Positions 33,115 to 45,945 of a stretch of DNA of 64,000 nucleotides are shown here, in pieces. A model generated the notes under the pieces. That model worked only from the letters and a program-made list of their open reading frames with translations. It was not told where the DNA came from and ran no database searches. Origin of the DNA: Prinsepia uniflora (taxonomy: Eukaryota > Streptophyta > Magnoliopsida > Rosales > Rosaceae); NCBI GenBank assembly GCA_032719365.1, contig CM064871.1, positions 61,950,416 through 62,014,415 on the forward strand, written 5' to 3'. Both the position numbers and the translations under genes were made by a program. Positions within the stretch are counted from its first letter, which is position 1, and each line of letters starts with the position of its first letter.

Positions 33115-36100
33115 TATATATCATCCCCAAAGAGGCAAAGATATCCTACATTTTTGTACGTTGCTTATCCATAAATTACTAGTTTAATTCCTAGGACAAC
33201 ACTGATTAGTTAAAAGGAGGGGAAAGTTGATTGGAAAAAAGGCAAGGAAGTAGCTAGCAAAACCACTTGAGAAAGATGAGAAAGATGAGAGGAACCTCCT
33301 TTGGGTTAATTTCTGTAGTTAAGTGTAAAGTGTGTTATCGAAAGCATTCCTCGGCCCTCAATCAAAATGTGCATTTATAAAATCAACATCCACGATGAAG
33401 CTTTTTGGCTAAACACAAAAAGCATTCAATGCCCTAATTGGTTAAAGGGATCAAATAGCCTAAAGATAAGTTCTTTTCTTTCAATTCCAAGCCACTTTGT
33501 TATGCTCTACACAATTCATCACTTTGATTTTATTTTTTATTTTAGGTTTGCATCGTGGGTCATTGATGTGGAATGCACTAGAAGATCATCAAATTGTTCA
33601 TATGCATTTTCCTTTTTCCTCTTTTTCTTTCTGTAACATATCCCACATGCAAAGACAGTTTTATACCACTTGCAAACTAGATATCTTCATGGGACAAAAC
33701 AAGCCAATTACCATGTTGTTAGTCGATCAATAGTTTCTCCTAAAAAAATTTACATACGATATTCTACTTTTGACTTAGTATAGATTAGGAAAAAGAAAAT
33801 TTCAACTTAACTCAGTAAGAAGATATATATAAATAAGTTTTTAACTAATAGAATTACGTTTACATCCGCATAAACTTTCACGTGCTTGCACATATAATTG
33901 ATATGTACAAAATTCATGTATTAGGTAAGGAATTGGGATATTTATGTTTGAATTTTGAGGCCAAATGAAACAAGGAGATTTGCACCCAAGATATAGGGGT
34001 CTATGCCTCACCCCAAACTTCGACAGACCGGGCCAACAATCCTTCATTTTCAAATTCAATCATTCTCGATTATCTATATATATCTTTTATAATCCTCTCG
34101 TTTGCCCTGATTTTTTTTTATTTTTTTATAATGCACTCTGAGTAGGAGCTTTAAGCTAAACAAACTCCCTTTTCGGGCAAGTCGCGCGTACGTCGACTTA
34201 GTAAAAACCATCAAGTCACACGTGTTAATATATTGGTTGTCTTTTTCATACACCAATATGCTTAATAATATTTTAAGAAACAACAATTTGTTTGCATATA
34301 TATAATTATGAAGATGGAGTGGATGATGTTATATGATGGAATAATAAAATTGAACGCAGAGATAGCAGATATATGGTGGCACTTGAATATTGATGATTAA
34401 ACAGACGACTCTTTTGTCTCCACTGTTGGGAAATGGAGGTCCAGCAGATCCAGGCACTATCAGAAAAGCAAGTAAAGAAGAGATATATAGAGATAGATAC
34501 ATAAATTAGAATGGACACAGACGCTCCCTCGAGAACACCCAACCGGCCCTGCTCTCTCATTCAACTATTCTTTTCATGGCATCCAAAGAGGTCTACTCGC
34601 TCCAAGTCCAAGTTTTTTGAGTTGTAAAATTAAAGCAAAACACATGCATTAGGCCTCCTTCCATTCCGTTTTTCAGAGGGCTCTACAATGTACATGCTTT
34701 TATTAACATCGTGGATATGGTAATGAGGTATATGTACAATGAGAGATTCGAGCTTTAGAATTATCCCAATTTTCTTCTCCCCTTAAGCTAATATGTTCTA
34801 AAGAAAATGTTGTTATATATAGTACGTGTTCCTAAATTCTACACTAATTTTAGCTATCGTTGTTGAGCTTTATTATTGTTAGACATTTCATGTATTATGT
34901 CTCAATGGACAAGACTAATTTTTCCGATAAATTTTTGGATGATTTTTGTTAAGAATGTGAGTAAAGTTATCCTATTATGTGTGTTTTTTTAACCTATATC
35001 GTTGAGAAATCTAACATAAGCACCATCTTTACATGTTTAAACATAAATTTAAAAACGTCTGCTATTAATGACGAAATTCAAAAATGATATATAACTAAAA
35101 TTAAATTCAAAAATATTGAGAACCATCTTTCCATATGTTTTATTATAATTTTTTTGATCGATACATATGATGTATCTACTTTAACGATGTGAAAAGACAT
35201 ACATATATAAAGTGGCTATATTTTGAAGAGACAGCTCATAAATTTATAAGCATGCATGGGGCATGAAAATGATGAAATTTTCTTTTTGAACAGTTGCTTT
35301 TTGTTCTTACTTTTGTGAAATGGAATTCATTTAAGAGCTCATCATTTGGTGCCAAAAATTAAATTGAATTAGACAATTCAAAATACGTTGAAGGAAAAAC
35401 GAAGGAAAACTATGTCCCGATTTTGAATATATAAACTGGATTATCCAGGTCAGATAAAAAAAACTTGATTATTCAATCCAATTTTAGATATCAACTGAAT
35501 CTTAAACGTAGGCGGAGGATGAGTAGTTGAAGGAGTAGTCGAGAGTGCGGTGGTGTCTTGCATTCAGCATAAAATCTGTGAGGCCATATCCAAGATGATA
35601 TGAATGGATAGATATCTGAAATATTCAGGTGCATCGATCATTCTAGCTTTTGAAGGCTTTAGTCGAAGGGGCCTATGGACTTTTGCAGGAACCCCACGAG
35701 AGCATATATACATGGTATTTAGTTTTGGCAACGCTGATTATTAGGGGTCCTCTATCTTTGTCATTGGCCTCCAAAAGTTGAAAATTCCACGAGAAAAGGA
35801 GTAGGTAAAGAGCCAGATTCTGTTTCCTAGCTACACCCCCATAAAACCAAATCCCTCTTTCATGCTTTTCATTTCATCACTTATATATATCGACGCATTA
35901 TGAGCACTGAGGTGGGAAAAGAAATTTTGGCTTTTGGGTTTATACTTAGGATTCCTCACTTTAAAACCCCATTTTGTTTATACAAAAGCAACTCTGGGTA
36001 TGGTCAAGTTTTCATCACTGAAATATAAGATATATAGCCAGCCTCCTTGGGCCCTTCCCCCCAATTCAGCATAAACAAATCCAATACCAAAACCTTACAT

Positions 36101-39100
36101 ACAATAAATAGAAATATTTATATATTCTTTAAGTATTCAAATTTAATACTAGAATCGTGTACTCAAATTCAGTATTCGATCGAGCTTAGTGGCAGAATTA
36201 ACTATTATGGGATTATTGTAGCTAGTTAATCCTAATAATATACCATGCACTATATATTGTTTTCTGTCATTAATTAATATCTTAAGTCTAGATGTAATCC
36301 AACCCTAATCTCAAATTTTTAACACATTAAAGTATTAAACAATAAGGTGTTTGATGGAATTTTCTGAGTGAAATTTTCTTTATAAAATCAAGTTTCTTTT
36401 TAGTATGTATGCTCTCATTAATTGTTATAATTTTATGATTTCGTCAATGTTCAATAAGCTAGCAAGTCTTTGATAAATTATTTAGTTGCTGAATGATTGT
36501 CAATTACCATTCAAACATTTCAACATAAAGTTATAAATTTGTAATTCTGTCAATGTTCATGCTAGCTAGCAAGTCTCACACAACTTTTATGGTTGATCAT
36601 GAAAGATTGAAATTGCCATTCAAACATTTCAACATAGGCTTGCTTTGTATATCCATACAATAGTTGAATCATGCATGATATAGCAGCATTTGAATCATGC
36701 TAGCTCACAGTGTACTGCTTGGCCTTGACGAATTGGATAAAAATAATAGTGCGAAGATATTGCCTACAAAATCAAAATCCAAATCCAAATCCACACATAT
36801 GGCTACCACCTTCCGATTTGTATTCAAATTACTAAAGTGATGTGTAAAGGTCAAAAAAACAAAACCTTTCACCTTTTTATATCCAATGGGAAGGCGTCAC
36901 GTCACCATTCTGGCCCTTTTTGCGGGTTCGATATACATACTGCCATCGAATTATACTCGAGGGACCCCTAACCTTTTTCTCATGCGATGACTTTCGCCAC
37001 TAAAGAAAGCATATAATGATGTATGTAAACACCACCATCTAGAGGCTGCTATGGAAAAATTATGTACAACAATATTTTTTGAAAAACATCCCGTTTAAGG
37101 GTGGTTGTCATCATTTCTTTATGATGGATTATTAATTTTTTATTATGCACGTATCATAATTACAATCGTTAGTATTTAAAACATAATATAGATCATTTTT
37201 TCAAATAGAAAATTAATTATATACAACAATGTTTAAAGAAAAAAATTCAGCTTAAGGGTAGTTGTAATAATTTCTCTATGATGAATTATTAATTTTTTTA
37301 TTATAAATGTATGATAACCATAATGTTTTGTATTTAAAAATAAATTAGATAATTAGTAAATATATTGACATTTATATAAATTACACTTGAAATTGTGATT
37401 GCAAAATAAAGGAGGTGGAATATATATATAGGAATTGGGCGGTGCTGGTGGCTGTAAACTTATATTTGATCTTGGATATTATTAATTTGTGGGATCAAAT
37501 GGTTGATAGCAATGTGATTGCGCTCCTCGGTTTGTCCTATTTCCCGTCCCATTTTGGTTTTAATAAGTCTATTTTGTCACATATCATCCATAGGGTTAGG
37601 GTTGTAGGCTACCAAGATTAAATTACAATATTTATCAGTTGTTCATCACCAAACCTGCGGGGACCTGCATTTTTGTCTTATGGTTTGCCTTTTTTAGCGC
37701 GGGATAATTAATGTGATGGATTCAATTTTCATTTGTTGGTTCTAATGTTGATTTGTAAATAATTACTCTTAAACTCGAATCCCAATGATATATTGTATGA
37801 ATAATTTTTAAAAATAATTCCTCCCTATAATTAAAAACGAGAACAAAATTAACAAAGTTTTTATTTATTTACAAAGTTATATCATGTGATTTTGTGGAGG
37901 CCAAAAATTTATATCAGGTGATTAGCTAGAGAAGACGGATGCGATGAAAATTAGTCTTTATGGATCCCACCAAGAGCCGTAGGTGGCCTAACGAGGGGAT
38001 TCCCAGGTTGCATTCGATCATTGATTATAATTGTCAGGCTGCGGTCATACCCAAAGTGGATTCAATTAAATAATCCGTTTAATTAAATTACCAAATGGAT
38101 TCCGACAGCATGGATCGATCATATATGGGATCCAAATATAATTATATATGTTGGCACAAATAACTTAATCAAAATCGAACCCCTTGAATTATACGGCAGC
38201 AAGTAATTAATTAATTCATTTAATTAACTCCAGCCTCGACCTAGCTAGGTCTTCATCACTCATCAGTATATTTTACAATTAGTTGTTAACAAAATAAATG
38301 AAGACTAATTAAGCATCCCGGCTCACTGAGCTAAAGACCGGGTGATTCACGAAGTGGCAAGGTAGATGGTGGATTTTGTGAATGTCCTGAATGGATGTCA
38401 TAATTAATACTTTAAAAGGCAACGATCCAAGAGAAATGGGGGGAAAAGTGTACGTACTTTATTTCCAAGATTAATTGTCACTATGTTGGTTGTTTTATTA
38501 TCTCATGGTGGTCCAATATTTGCTAGGGGATCCATTTGCATAATTATTCAGATCGATGTACATCTGAGTAAAAGTAAATGAACATAAATAAAAATAAAAA
38601 TAAAAATAAAAGCAAGTGATGTGAGTTTGATCTGACGGATGGTGGTGGATCGGTTTGTAAAATGCCACCTGTGAAATCAAATGGAGAACAGGAGAAGACG
38701 TCCATCGATAATGATAAGATTGCATGACCCATATATGCGCGGATGATGGATATATACCTTGAAATGAATGGCGATATATGACTTATATACATTGTTACCT
38801 TTTTATGAGGTGATCAAACGTATGAAATGAAATGCTAACATGCAAAAATAATATATATGCCCCATATTTGTCGGGGATCAGAGACTAAATGACAGGTTTA
38901 TAGTTGGCCTTTTTCATTTTGTAGTGAATATGAATATATATATTCTTGCTCTTTGCTCTTAGTGCTTAAACTAATTAAAGCCAACTTTTCATGCATGGCC
39001 TTGCCTTTTTCCCACAACCTCCTACATATCTCACACTCGATCATCCACTGCTCTCTCGATCCCACTCATTGTACCGCAGGCCAGTACCTTGTTCATTCAT

Positions 39101-40739
39101 TTCCAAAGAAAACCCTAATAATTTAATTAGCTAGCTAGCTCATTCCTGAAAATTAAAAGTTGTGCTTCGAGCTAGTCACAATACAAGGAGGAAATGAAGA
39201 ACGTAGAACGTTGACTACAAGGGACGGTGGAAGACGGATACGCAAGGGTTAGGGTATACAAAATAAAAACTGAAAAGCTTTTATTTCATACCTTCTAATT
39301 ATATATATATATATATATTCATTATTGATCTTCCATCTCCCTCATTATGTATGCATCATTCTTCGCCTCCTATTTCTTTTATTTGGTGTATATATACGTT
39401 TTCCGTATTTTTAGCGCAAACGATAAAAAGCTAAAAGCTACAAAACAAGCTGACCCTTAAAATCCAATAGTGGTTGAGGTAGTGAAATATCACCACCAGA
39501 TGAGGCAGAGTTGTCTGATATCTTGAGGAGCTGTTAGAACACAGACATGGTTTGGTCACGAGAGCCCAAACTATTATTTGAATAGTCATATATGCTGGAT
39601 ATATATGAATGGAAGTCTTTATGGATCGCGGGTCCAGGTGGTCTTCCCTTTGCAAATCGAGGAGCAATAAAACAAAGCACCAACCTACAAAATCTGTATT
39701 GTGAATCATGTATTCATGTGCCATGCACAGAGATCAGAGAAAGAGTTAGCAAGGAAATTTTTATATTATTTTATTGACGATGAATCAAATACAACAACAC
39801 GCATGAAAGGCCCCAAAGACCTTTATATTTCTTCAGGCCGAAAAACATTGGGCCATCATATGTGAGGCAATTCAAAGAGGTTTCTCTTCTTGAGGGCCTC
39901 TGTTTTTTCTTCTACAAATAAACAAATCAAATAAAAAATGAAAGAGAAAAAAAGGAAACAAAGTGTAAACACGTGTGACCATGCACCACCAATGTGAACA
40001 TACCAAATCAAAAGAGTTACAGTATATGGTTAGGCCCACCTCATGGCCAATAAAAGAGGCAATTCCCGCAAAAAATGCACACACAAAAACAAGTATGTGT
40101 ATCGCGAATACACCCTGTCATCAAAACAGAGCTCGCCCGGCACACACACACCACTCAAACTCAAAAGTCTAAAATGGTTGATGGGGACGCACCTCGAACA
40201 AGAGAGAAGTTTGAATGAAAGAATCAAAAGCCTTGATTTTTCCCAGCCCTAATTTTGCCAACCCTAGCTTTGTTTTCGATGTCCCACCATCTTCAAAGTT
40301 TCAAGCTCATCATCCCTTCATTCACTCGTCCAATAATCAATGAGGCCTTTGAAATCAATCCCCCACTTCTCGCACGCTTCACTTTCACTTTCCCATCCCA
40401 CAAACCAAAATATTACCAAAATATATCCCCTTCCCTTGGGAATCTGCAAAGCCATTAACAATGAATAATGGAAATGCCCACCAACAAAAACTAATCATAT
40501 CTCCAAAACTCACCAAACTCGCATACATACATACATTACATACATAAATATATATATTATTATATATATATATATAGTTATACGCTAATTAATAATCTAC
40601 ACCAAATCCCATCATCGACCACGTCAATTTTCATCCCAAAAACCCTCCTAAAAAATATTGAGGTTTCTAGACAAACTTTTGGACCACCAATTCTTTTTTC
40701 CTTCCCAATTTTCCTTTATTTATAATCTCCGCATCTCCC
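33115..40739. other. Gene-free AT-rich stretch
   Basis: About 7.6 kb in which I recognise no gene, tRNA, well-known plant microRNA or transposon end. It has many AT-rich runs and short microsatellites (TA near 39300 and 40550, AAAATAA units near 38586-38608). A near-duplicated phrase, TATGTACAACAATATTTT/TTAAGGGTGGTTGT near 37060-37100, recurs with changes at 37212-37265, and GCTAGCAAGTCT... CATTCAAACATTTCAACATA repeats near 36460-36625. Part of it may be the 3' flank of the CYCD1 gene. Confidence 0.4.
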
Positions 40740-42812
40740 TTACTCGGAGTTTCCTTTGTCATCATCTACCCATAAGCAGTTATTTAATTTCCTCCTTTTA
40801 TATGATATTGGTGAAGATGACAATGAGAACGAGGATGTCGACGAGGATGACTCAGACCTTGACCTCATTCTTCCCCGGACGGTGACTCGGAGCTGCGGTA
40901 ACACGGCCGGTGACTTTTTATTCCGACCATTTTCAACTACTTCTTGCATTAATCGGTAGCATCCGATGATTTTCTCCTGCAAAGATATTTAAATTTGATA
41001 CATTTTGGATCGCAAACAAAACAAAAAATCATCAAAAAGCAATGGTAATTATCAAAATTGAACTTGCTTACTTTGCTTAGTCCATCACACCATGACTCAG
41101 CATGCTCGGGATTTTCAAGAGACAAACTTGGGATTTCATTGGCGGCTGAAATGATCGCAGCCACAGCAATACATGATGGCCAATATTCAAGAAAGCTAGC
41201 TTCTGTATGGACATAATTATTATTACCAAAATAATTATTAAGAAATTTCTGCATGTATTTGTATTACGTACACGTACGCACGCGCGTACCTTGGATATTC
41301 GACAAGATAATTTCTGTGGCCCTTGAAATTAGAAAGCCAATGAAAGTTGCGGTCGGGTCGAGCTTCAATGCAAAGAAGGTGATGAAGCAGAAGGGGGTGA
41401 TGGATCGTAGCCTCCAATCCAAAACACTCAGCACCAGCAGCTCCATCCGGCGAATCGTTCTGGGTTCGAAGATGAATTTGGCTCCTTCGACCTACACCGA
41501 AACATATACACGAACATACACTATGTTATTAGCTAGTGGGTCCTACCTGTATCAAAGACGTAACTTATATATATATATATACTGATTTTTAAAATGACTA
41601 CAGGTATATGTATATTTATACCTGAAGATCTAAAAGGGTAGGAACGAGGGGTTCCTCCATCTTAGCAGCTAAAGACAAGCACGCAACACTTAAAAGTTGC
41701 ATCGGCCATCCATTTGCTTGCTGAACAAACAATAAATAAACAAAACACACACTATTAGCAAAAGTAATTACCGTCATTATCTATATAGATATATGATAAT
41801 TAGTATTAAATAACAAACTTTACTCCTAATTTGTGATGGTAATTTATTAATTAAAGATTCCACAAGTTAATTTGTTGTTTTGCGCTTTCTGACTACAAAA
41901 AACTAAAATTAAATAAGAAATTAAGTGAACCATTCCACAAGTGTTTATCACGTGCAATGCACGTGTCAAGACAAAATAACAAATTTGATTAAGGTCAAGG
42001 CCTGTAATAATTAGTATTGTTGTACTTCACTGTAGCTATTAGAAAGTCCCATTAACTCAATCCAAACAATGTTGGCCGGTTAATCGCCTCCATATATATA
42101 TGAGCTTAATTAATTTATATTCCAAAACTGTAGTATGATGAATCGGATGAAGAGTCAAATAAACATAATTAATCAAGGTTTTCACCAACAATTATCTTCA
42201 ACGTATTCAGCTTCTACAAATCATTAACCATACAAATATATTGGTTGGCGTAACGTTGACCGAGACTAAATTATTTACCGGCAACCGGGCGGGAGTATAA
42301 GAACCGATCCAAGTAGTTAACGGAGAGATATGCCGTCAGTGGTTGAAACCCGTAGTAACTTTGGACCTGAAAAACCTCATTTTATTAGGGATAAAAAATT
42401 ATACAGAGAAAAAAATATCTAATGTGGGCCGCCAGCGCGATAGATCCGGCGGCTGATAAGGAGTATCTTCGGCGCACGTTAGCAACGCGGAGACCTGGAT
42501 CTAAGAGCGCGGCTCCGCGTGGCAAAAGAGTAATAAGCAGGAAGTGAATGTCGGATTGTTACCTTGAGAATCCATGCAACGGAGTCGGCTCTGGCGGAGA
42601 TGTCGAGGGAGTGAGAGTGGAAGCGAGACAAGTAATCGAAGCCAGGAACGAAATTGCGCTCGTCCTCTATGAATCCGGCGATGGGATTCCTCGCTACAAG
42701 CCGGAGAATCTATGTCAGACGAGCATTCCGGCGACTCTCCGGACAGAATTCTGGATGACTCCTCGCCGCACAGTAGGTCGGAGAAGCAATCCGAGCTCCA
42801 AACGGATGACAT
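40740..42812 (-). CDS. CYCD1: D-type cyclin, CYCD1 class, six exons, two apparent frameshifts
   Basis: Exons (minus): 42812-42563, 42366-42279, 41720-41622, 41491-41290, 41202-41072, 40976-40740, all GT-AG. Allowing for two extra bases, the protein is about 334 residues, close to Arabidopsis CYCD1;1. The RB-binding motif LxCxE is LLCGE at residues 13-17. The cyclin box has FIEDERNFVPG, DYLSRFHSHSLD, VAWILKVQSYYGFQPLTAYL, VNYLDRFLYSRP, CLSLAAKMEEPLVPTLLDLQ, RRMELLVLSVLDWRLRSITP, ISRATEIILSNIQ, and the second fold EASFLEYWPSCIAVAA. The tail is Ser-rich and ends RRKLNNCLWVDDDKGNSE. It would act in the nucleus with CDKA to phosphorylate RB and drive G1/S. Extra bases lie in the GGG at 42683-42685 (between EES and IAGF) and the CC at 42285-42286 (just before the exon 2 donor). 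Both enlarge runs of one base, so consensus error is as likely as mutation. The start MSSVWSSDCF was preferred to an upstream in-frame ATG followed by a hydrophobic run. Confidence 0.88.
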
Positions 42813-42884
42813 GCTGATTATGATTATGATGAGGATGATCGACGCCGTCAGCTTATTCATTCTTTGGCCATCGCTTCTCGGCCG

Positions 42885-42960
42885 TAGGAATGTGGCCGGA
42901 ATGCTTGTCCCTAGAGAGAGAGAGAGTGTGTGCGCGTGTGTGTGACAGTGTGAGTGGGGA
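42885..42960 (-). promoter_or_regulatory. CT-rich leader of the CYCD1 gene
   Basis: On the minus strand this is a CT/CA microsatellite (forward GAGAGAGAGAGAGTGTGTG at about 42912), 70-150 bases before the ATG. It probably lies in the 5' untranslated region. Confidence 0.4.
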
Positions 42961-43130
42961 GTGAGGGAGATGAGCAGTCTCAAATGCTTAAAGAGATTTT
43001 GGTTCGGCATTCTATGTGTTTCGTCGGATATAAATATGAGGTGGCGTATTTATTTATTTTATTTATTTTATTAGTTGGAGGGGAAATTTCTAACTGAAAA
43101 TGGGAAAAAAGGAAAAATATGGATTTTGAT

Positions 43131-43143
43131 TTTCGCCGGGAAA
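43131..43143. promoter_or_regulatory. Palindromic E2F-like site upstream of CYCD1
   Basis: TTTCGCCGGGAAA matches the plant E2F consensus WTTSSCSS on both strands (TTTCGCCG and TTTCCCGG), about 320 bases before the ATG. A second E2F-core-like TTCCCGC lies on the minus strand near 43190. E2F control fits a G1 cyclin, but binding is not shown. Confidence 0.4.
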
Positions 43144-43199
43144 ATATAACGTAAAGAGTGCGTGATGGCAACTGGAGTTTCATGATCGCGTCACTTGCG

Positions 43200-44755
43200 G
43201 GAAGTTACACAGTAATATAGTGATGATGCCACGTGGACCATTTGGTTGGTTGATAATGAGAAATCTTTCAATATATGCATATAATTCTTATCCCCAATAC
43301 TTTTATATAAAAAAAAAAGTTGGTTAATGGTTGTTAAGTTTCATAGATTCGTCATTTGAAACAAAAAATTTCGATCATTAAGGAATTATATAATCCACGT
43401 AAAATACATCTGATAACATCTTCATACTATTTTCCATACAATACCAACTATTTTGGGATTATAAATATTGTTGTTACTACTGTCTCTCATGATAAATATA
43501 CATCACACTAAGCTTAAAGTATTACTTTTGGTAAAAACAATTTCATCCGCCATCGACAAAAATAATATTTTGATAATGGAAATGTCAGAAGTTTAAAGGA
43601 CGTGTGAATGACGTGGTTTTTAAATAAACACTATTTTTATTTTTTTAATCAAAATTAATATCATTGTATTATAATAAAAGATATAAACATACTATCAAAA
43701 TTAAGTTATGACAACAAGATTCACAAAATATATGACAAAACTAACGTAGACAAAAGACGGACTAACAACTAAAAAATCTACATCAGTAGTAATTATGAAA
43801 AATTACAAATTAAGCCCATAAAGTCCTAAATAACTAAAAATCTAAGAGCACCTAACCTTAGACAGACTACCTCCACAAAGAAAATAATCACATATGTCAA
43901 ATTCGTCACATCTGATCTTGAAAAACATATAGAATGTGGGTGGATCTGAGAAAGACTTGATATCTAATGATGTGCATAAATGTGAATAAAGGACCAAAAC
44001 TCCTAATTGAACTATTATGACTAAAAATCAATGAGAAATATTTCGACAAGCACCTCAAACAGTAAGGTATAACAAGATTTGAGAAAAACAGATAAATTTT
44101 AAAGGAAGATTTTTGTGCAATGGGATGTATTGAAAAAAAAAAAACAATGATGGGAAAACTAAACCGGAGCATGGTTCAAGCCAAGCAGTCACTACACGAG
44201 ACTCTTATTACTAACTCAAAAGAAAAAAAGAAAATAGTGGAGGGATGATGGAAGAAGATAATATTGCTCCTCCTCCCCCTGAGTGTGCTTTTTCTTTGGG
44301 ACTGAAAAAAGAGAAAAATGAGGCAAGGATGTTTGTCAACACGCTTTACTCTTTACATGCAATAAATTATTATTATACGAAGATAAGGATTTTTGGGATA
44401 GTATATTTGTCATACAATGGATGCAAATATTATTCTTTTGTTTTTTATCATAATCATGCAGTATTTGATATATAATCTAAAATGATCGATACGTCAATTA
44501 ATAGTCATGAGTTGATTTCACTAGAGCCCAATAACTATAAGAGATGGTGGAGTGGATGACAACCTAGGTGGGCAACTGATTCGATTATCGTAATTGTGAT
44601 AATTATAGATGGTGAATCTATTTGAAACGCAATTTTGTGAGTTCTTAATTAGTTGATTATGCATATCCTATGAAGTTTGTTCAATATATTATTGGGATCA
44701 TGGAATTAATCTCACACCAGTATATTACTTTTATTAAGCATCTCATTAAGAATGG
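43200..44755. other. Non-coding, AT-rich
   Basis: Between the CYCD1 promoter and the copia LTR. No gene is supported; the ORFs on both strands are short and AT-biased. Confidence 0.35.
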
Positions 44756-45175
44756 TGTTAGGATTCAAGAAATGCTGCTGCTATGATCGTGTGCAGCTAC
44801 TGTAGCTGATCCAAGCCTGCTATGCCGATCGTTTGAAGTTGCTCTAGCTTATCGAAGCCATCTATGCTGATCAGTGATGCTGCAGCACTCCTAGCAAGCT
44901 TCACGCAGTTGTCAAAAGAAGATTGGAGCTGTTATTAGTCCTGCTAAGGTAGTTAGGACGATTATATGAGCTCTGGTTGTTATCTCACAGATTTAGTGTG
45001 ATTCTTTAGGATCTAAGTAAGTGTACTTAGCATATAAGCTGTTGTTGATTGAATCATTGTAATCAAGTAAGCAATACAAAGATATTCTTCTGCTATTTTC
45101 TCACATCTTTCTCTCCTTCATCGTCTTTTTCTTTTCTCTTTCTCTACAAACTCTTCAAAACCTCTACATTTAACA
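44756..45175 (+). mobile_element. Ty1/copia LTR (420 bases)
   Basis: Starts TGTTAGGATTCAAG, ends CATTTAACA, and is followed at once by a Met-tRNA primer site and a gag start. It has a CT-rich 3' half. It is the 5' LTR of an element whose remainder was lost at 45572. Confidence 0.75.
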
Positions 45176-45190
45176 TGGTATCAAAGCCCC
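45176..45190 (+). other. Primer-binding site of the copia element
   Basis: TGGTATCAAAGCCCC directly after the LTR, complementary to Met tRNA. Confidence 0.75.
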
Positions 45191-45396
45191 AAGAATCCTA
45201 ACCCCAATTGATCCTATCTTTTCGCTGCCTTTTCTTCTCCTTTTCCTTATGAAAAGTTTCTTTTTCTTTCCTTTCAAACTTTTCTACTCAAATCTTGAAA
45301 GCATAATTGAGCTTATTTCTTGGTGTTTATCAAGTGTTTAATAAAAAGGCTTAATCAAGGTTTTTTTTCTTTTTTTTTCTTTACACACCAAGAGAA

Positions 45397-45561
45397 ATGG
45401 TGAAGTCCGCTAAACTTCAAATTCAACAACCACCACGTGCAGGTCTCACTTCATCAGTAGGAAATTCTGTTCAAGTTAAATTGGATGATCACAATTATCC
45501 AACATGGAACTTCCAAAATAGAGTTGTTGCTCAACGTGCATTGTCTAACGAGCTTTATTAA
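45397..45561 (+). pseudogene. Copia gag, N-terminal fragment
   Basis: MVKSAKLQIQQPPRAGLTSS, then VQVKLDDHNYPTWNFQNRVV with the K-L-D-x-x-N-Y-x-x-W pattern of copia Gag. It ends in TAA after ELY, 10 bases before LTR F. Everything downstream in this element is missing. Confidence 0.7.
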
Positions 45562-45728
45562 TGGCTCCAATTGTAATGACCCGGAACTTTGAGAAAATGA
45601 AAATCACAAATTTTGCCCCTAGATGGTTAAGAAAAATAAAAATGACAATTTTGCCCCTAGAAAGACAAAATGTTGGCTTTTTGAGTGGGACATTTTGTGT
45701 AAGACTCATGAACTTGGGAAGCAAGACC

Positions 45729-45945
45729 GATGAACAATCCCACATCGCTCGGAAAAGGGAAATATGATCTGCCATATATGTGTGGGCATATATATTCCTA
45801 GAATGAGGGCCTTTTGGAAGCTCACTAGTTTTGGATTCTTTGGGAACTCCAAAGTTAAGTGAGTCTGGACTGATGGAATCTTAAGATGGGTGACCCACTA
45901 GAAAGTTGCGCGTGAGTTCTCAAAAACAAAGTCGTGAGGGCATAA
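45729..45945 (+). mobile_element. Cassandra-like TRIM fragment with a 5S rRNA-derived promoter region
   Basis: CAATCCCACATCGCTCGG near 45734 resembles the start of Cassandra LTRs. The segment at about 45842-45925 has GGGAACTCCAAAGTTAAG, then AAGATGGGTGACCCACTAG and AAAGTTGCGCGTG. These follow the 5S rRNA order A-box (AACTCCGAAGTTAAGC), intermediate element (GGATGGGTGACC) and C-box region with several substitutions. Cassandra elements carry this 5S-like pol III promoter in their LTRs. It is not a functional 5S gene. Confidence 0.72.

Noticed and set aside
37415..37621. 68-residue ORF in the gene-free stretch
   Set aside because: Chance-like composition, no domain, no splice partners.
33115..40739. 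Possible microRNA precursor in the gene-free stretch
   Set aside because: I looked for common conserved plant mature microRNA sequences by eye and found none; novel hairpins cannot be judged without folding.
45842..45925. Functional 5S rRNA gene
   Set aside because: Only part of the 5S length is present, with many substitutions and a Cassandra-like flank.
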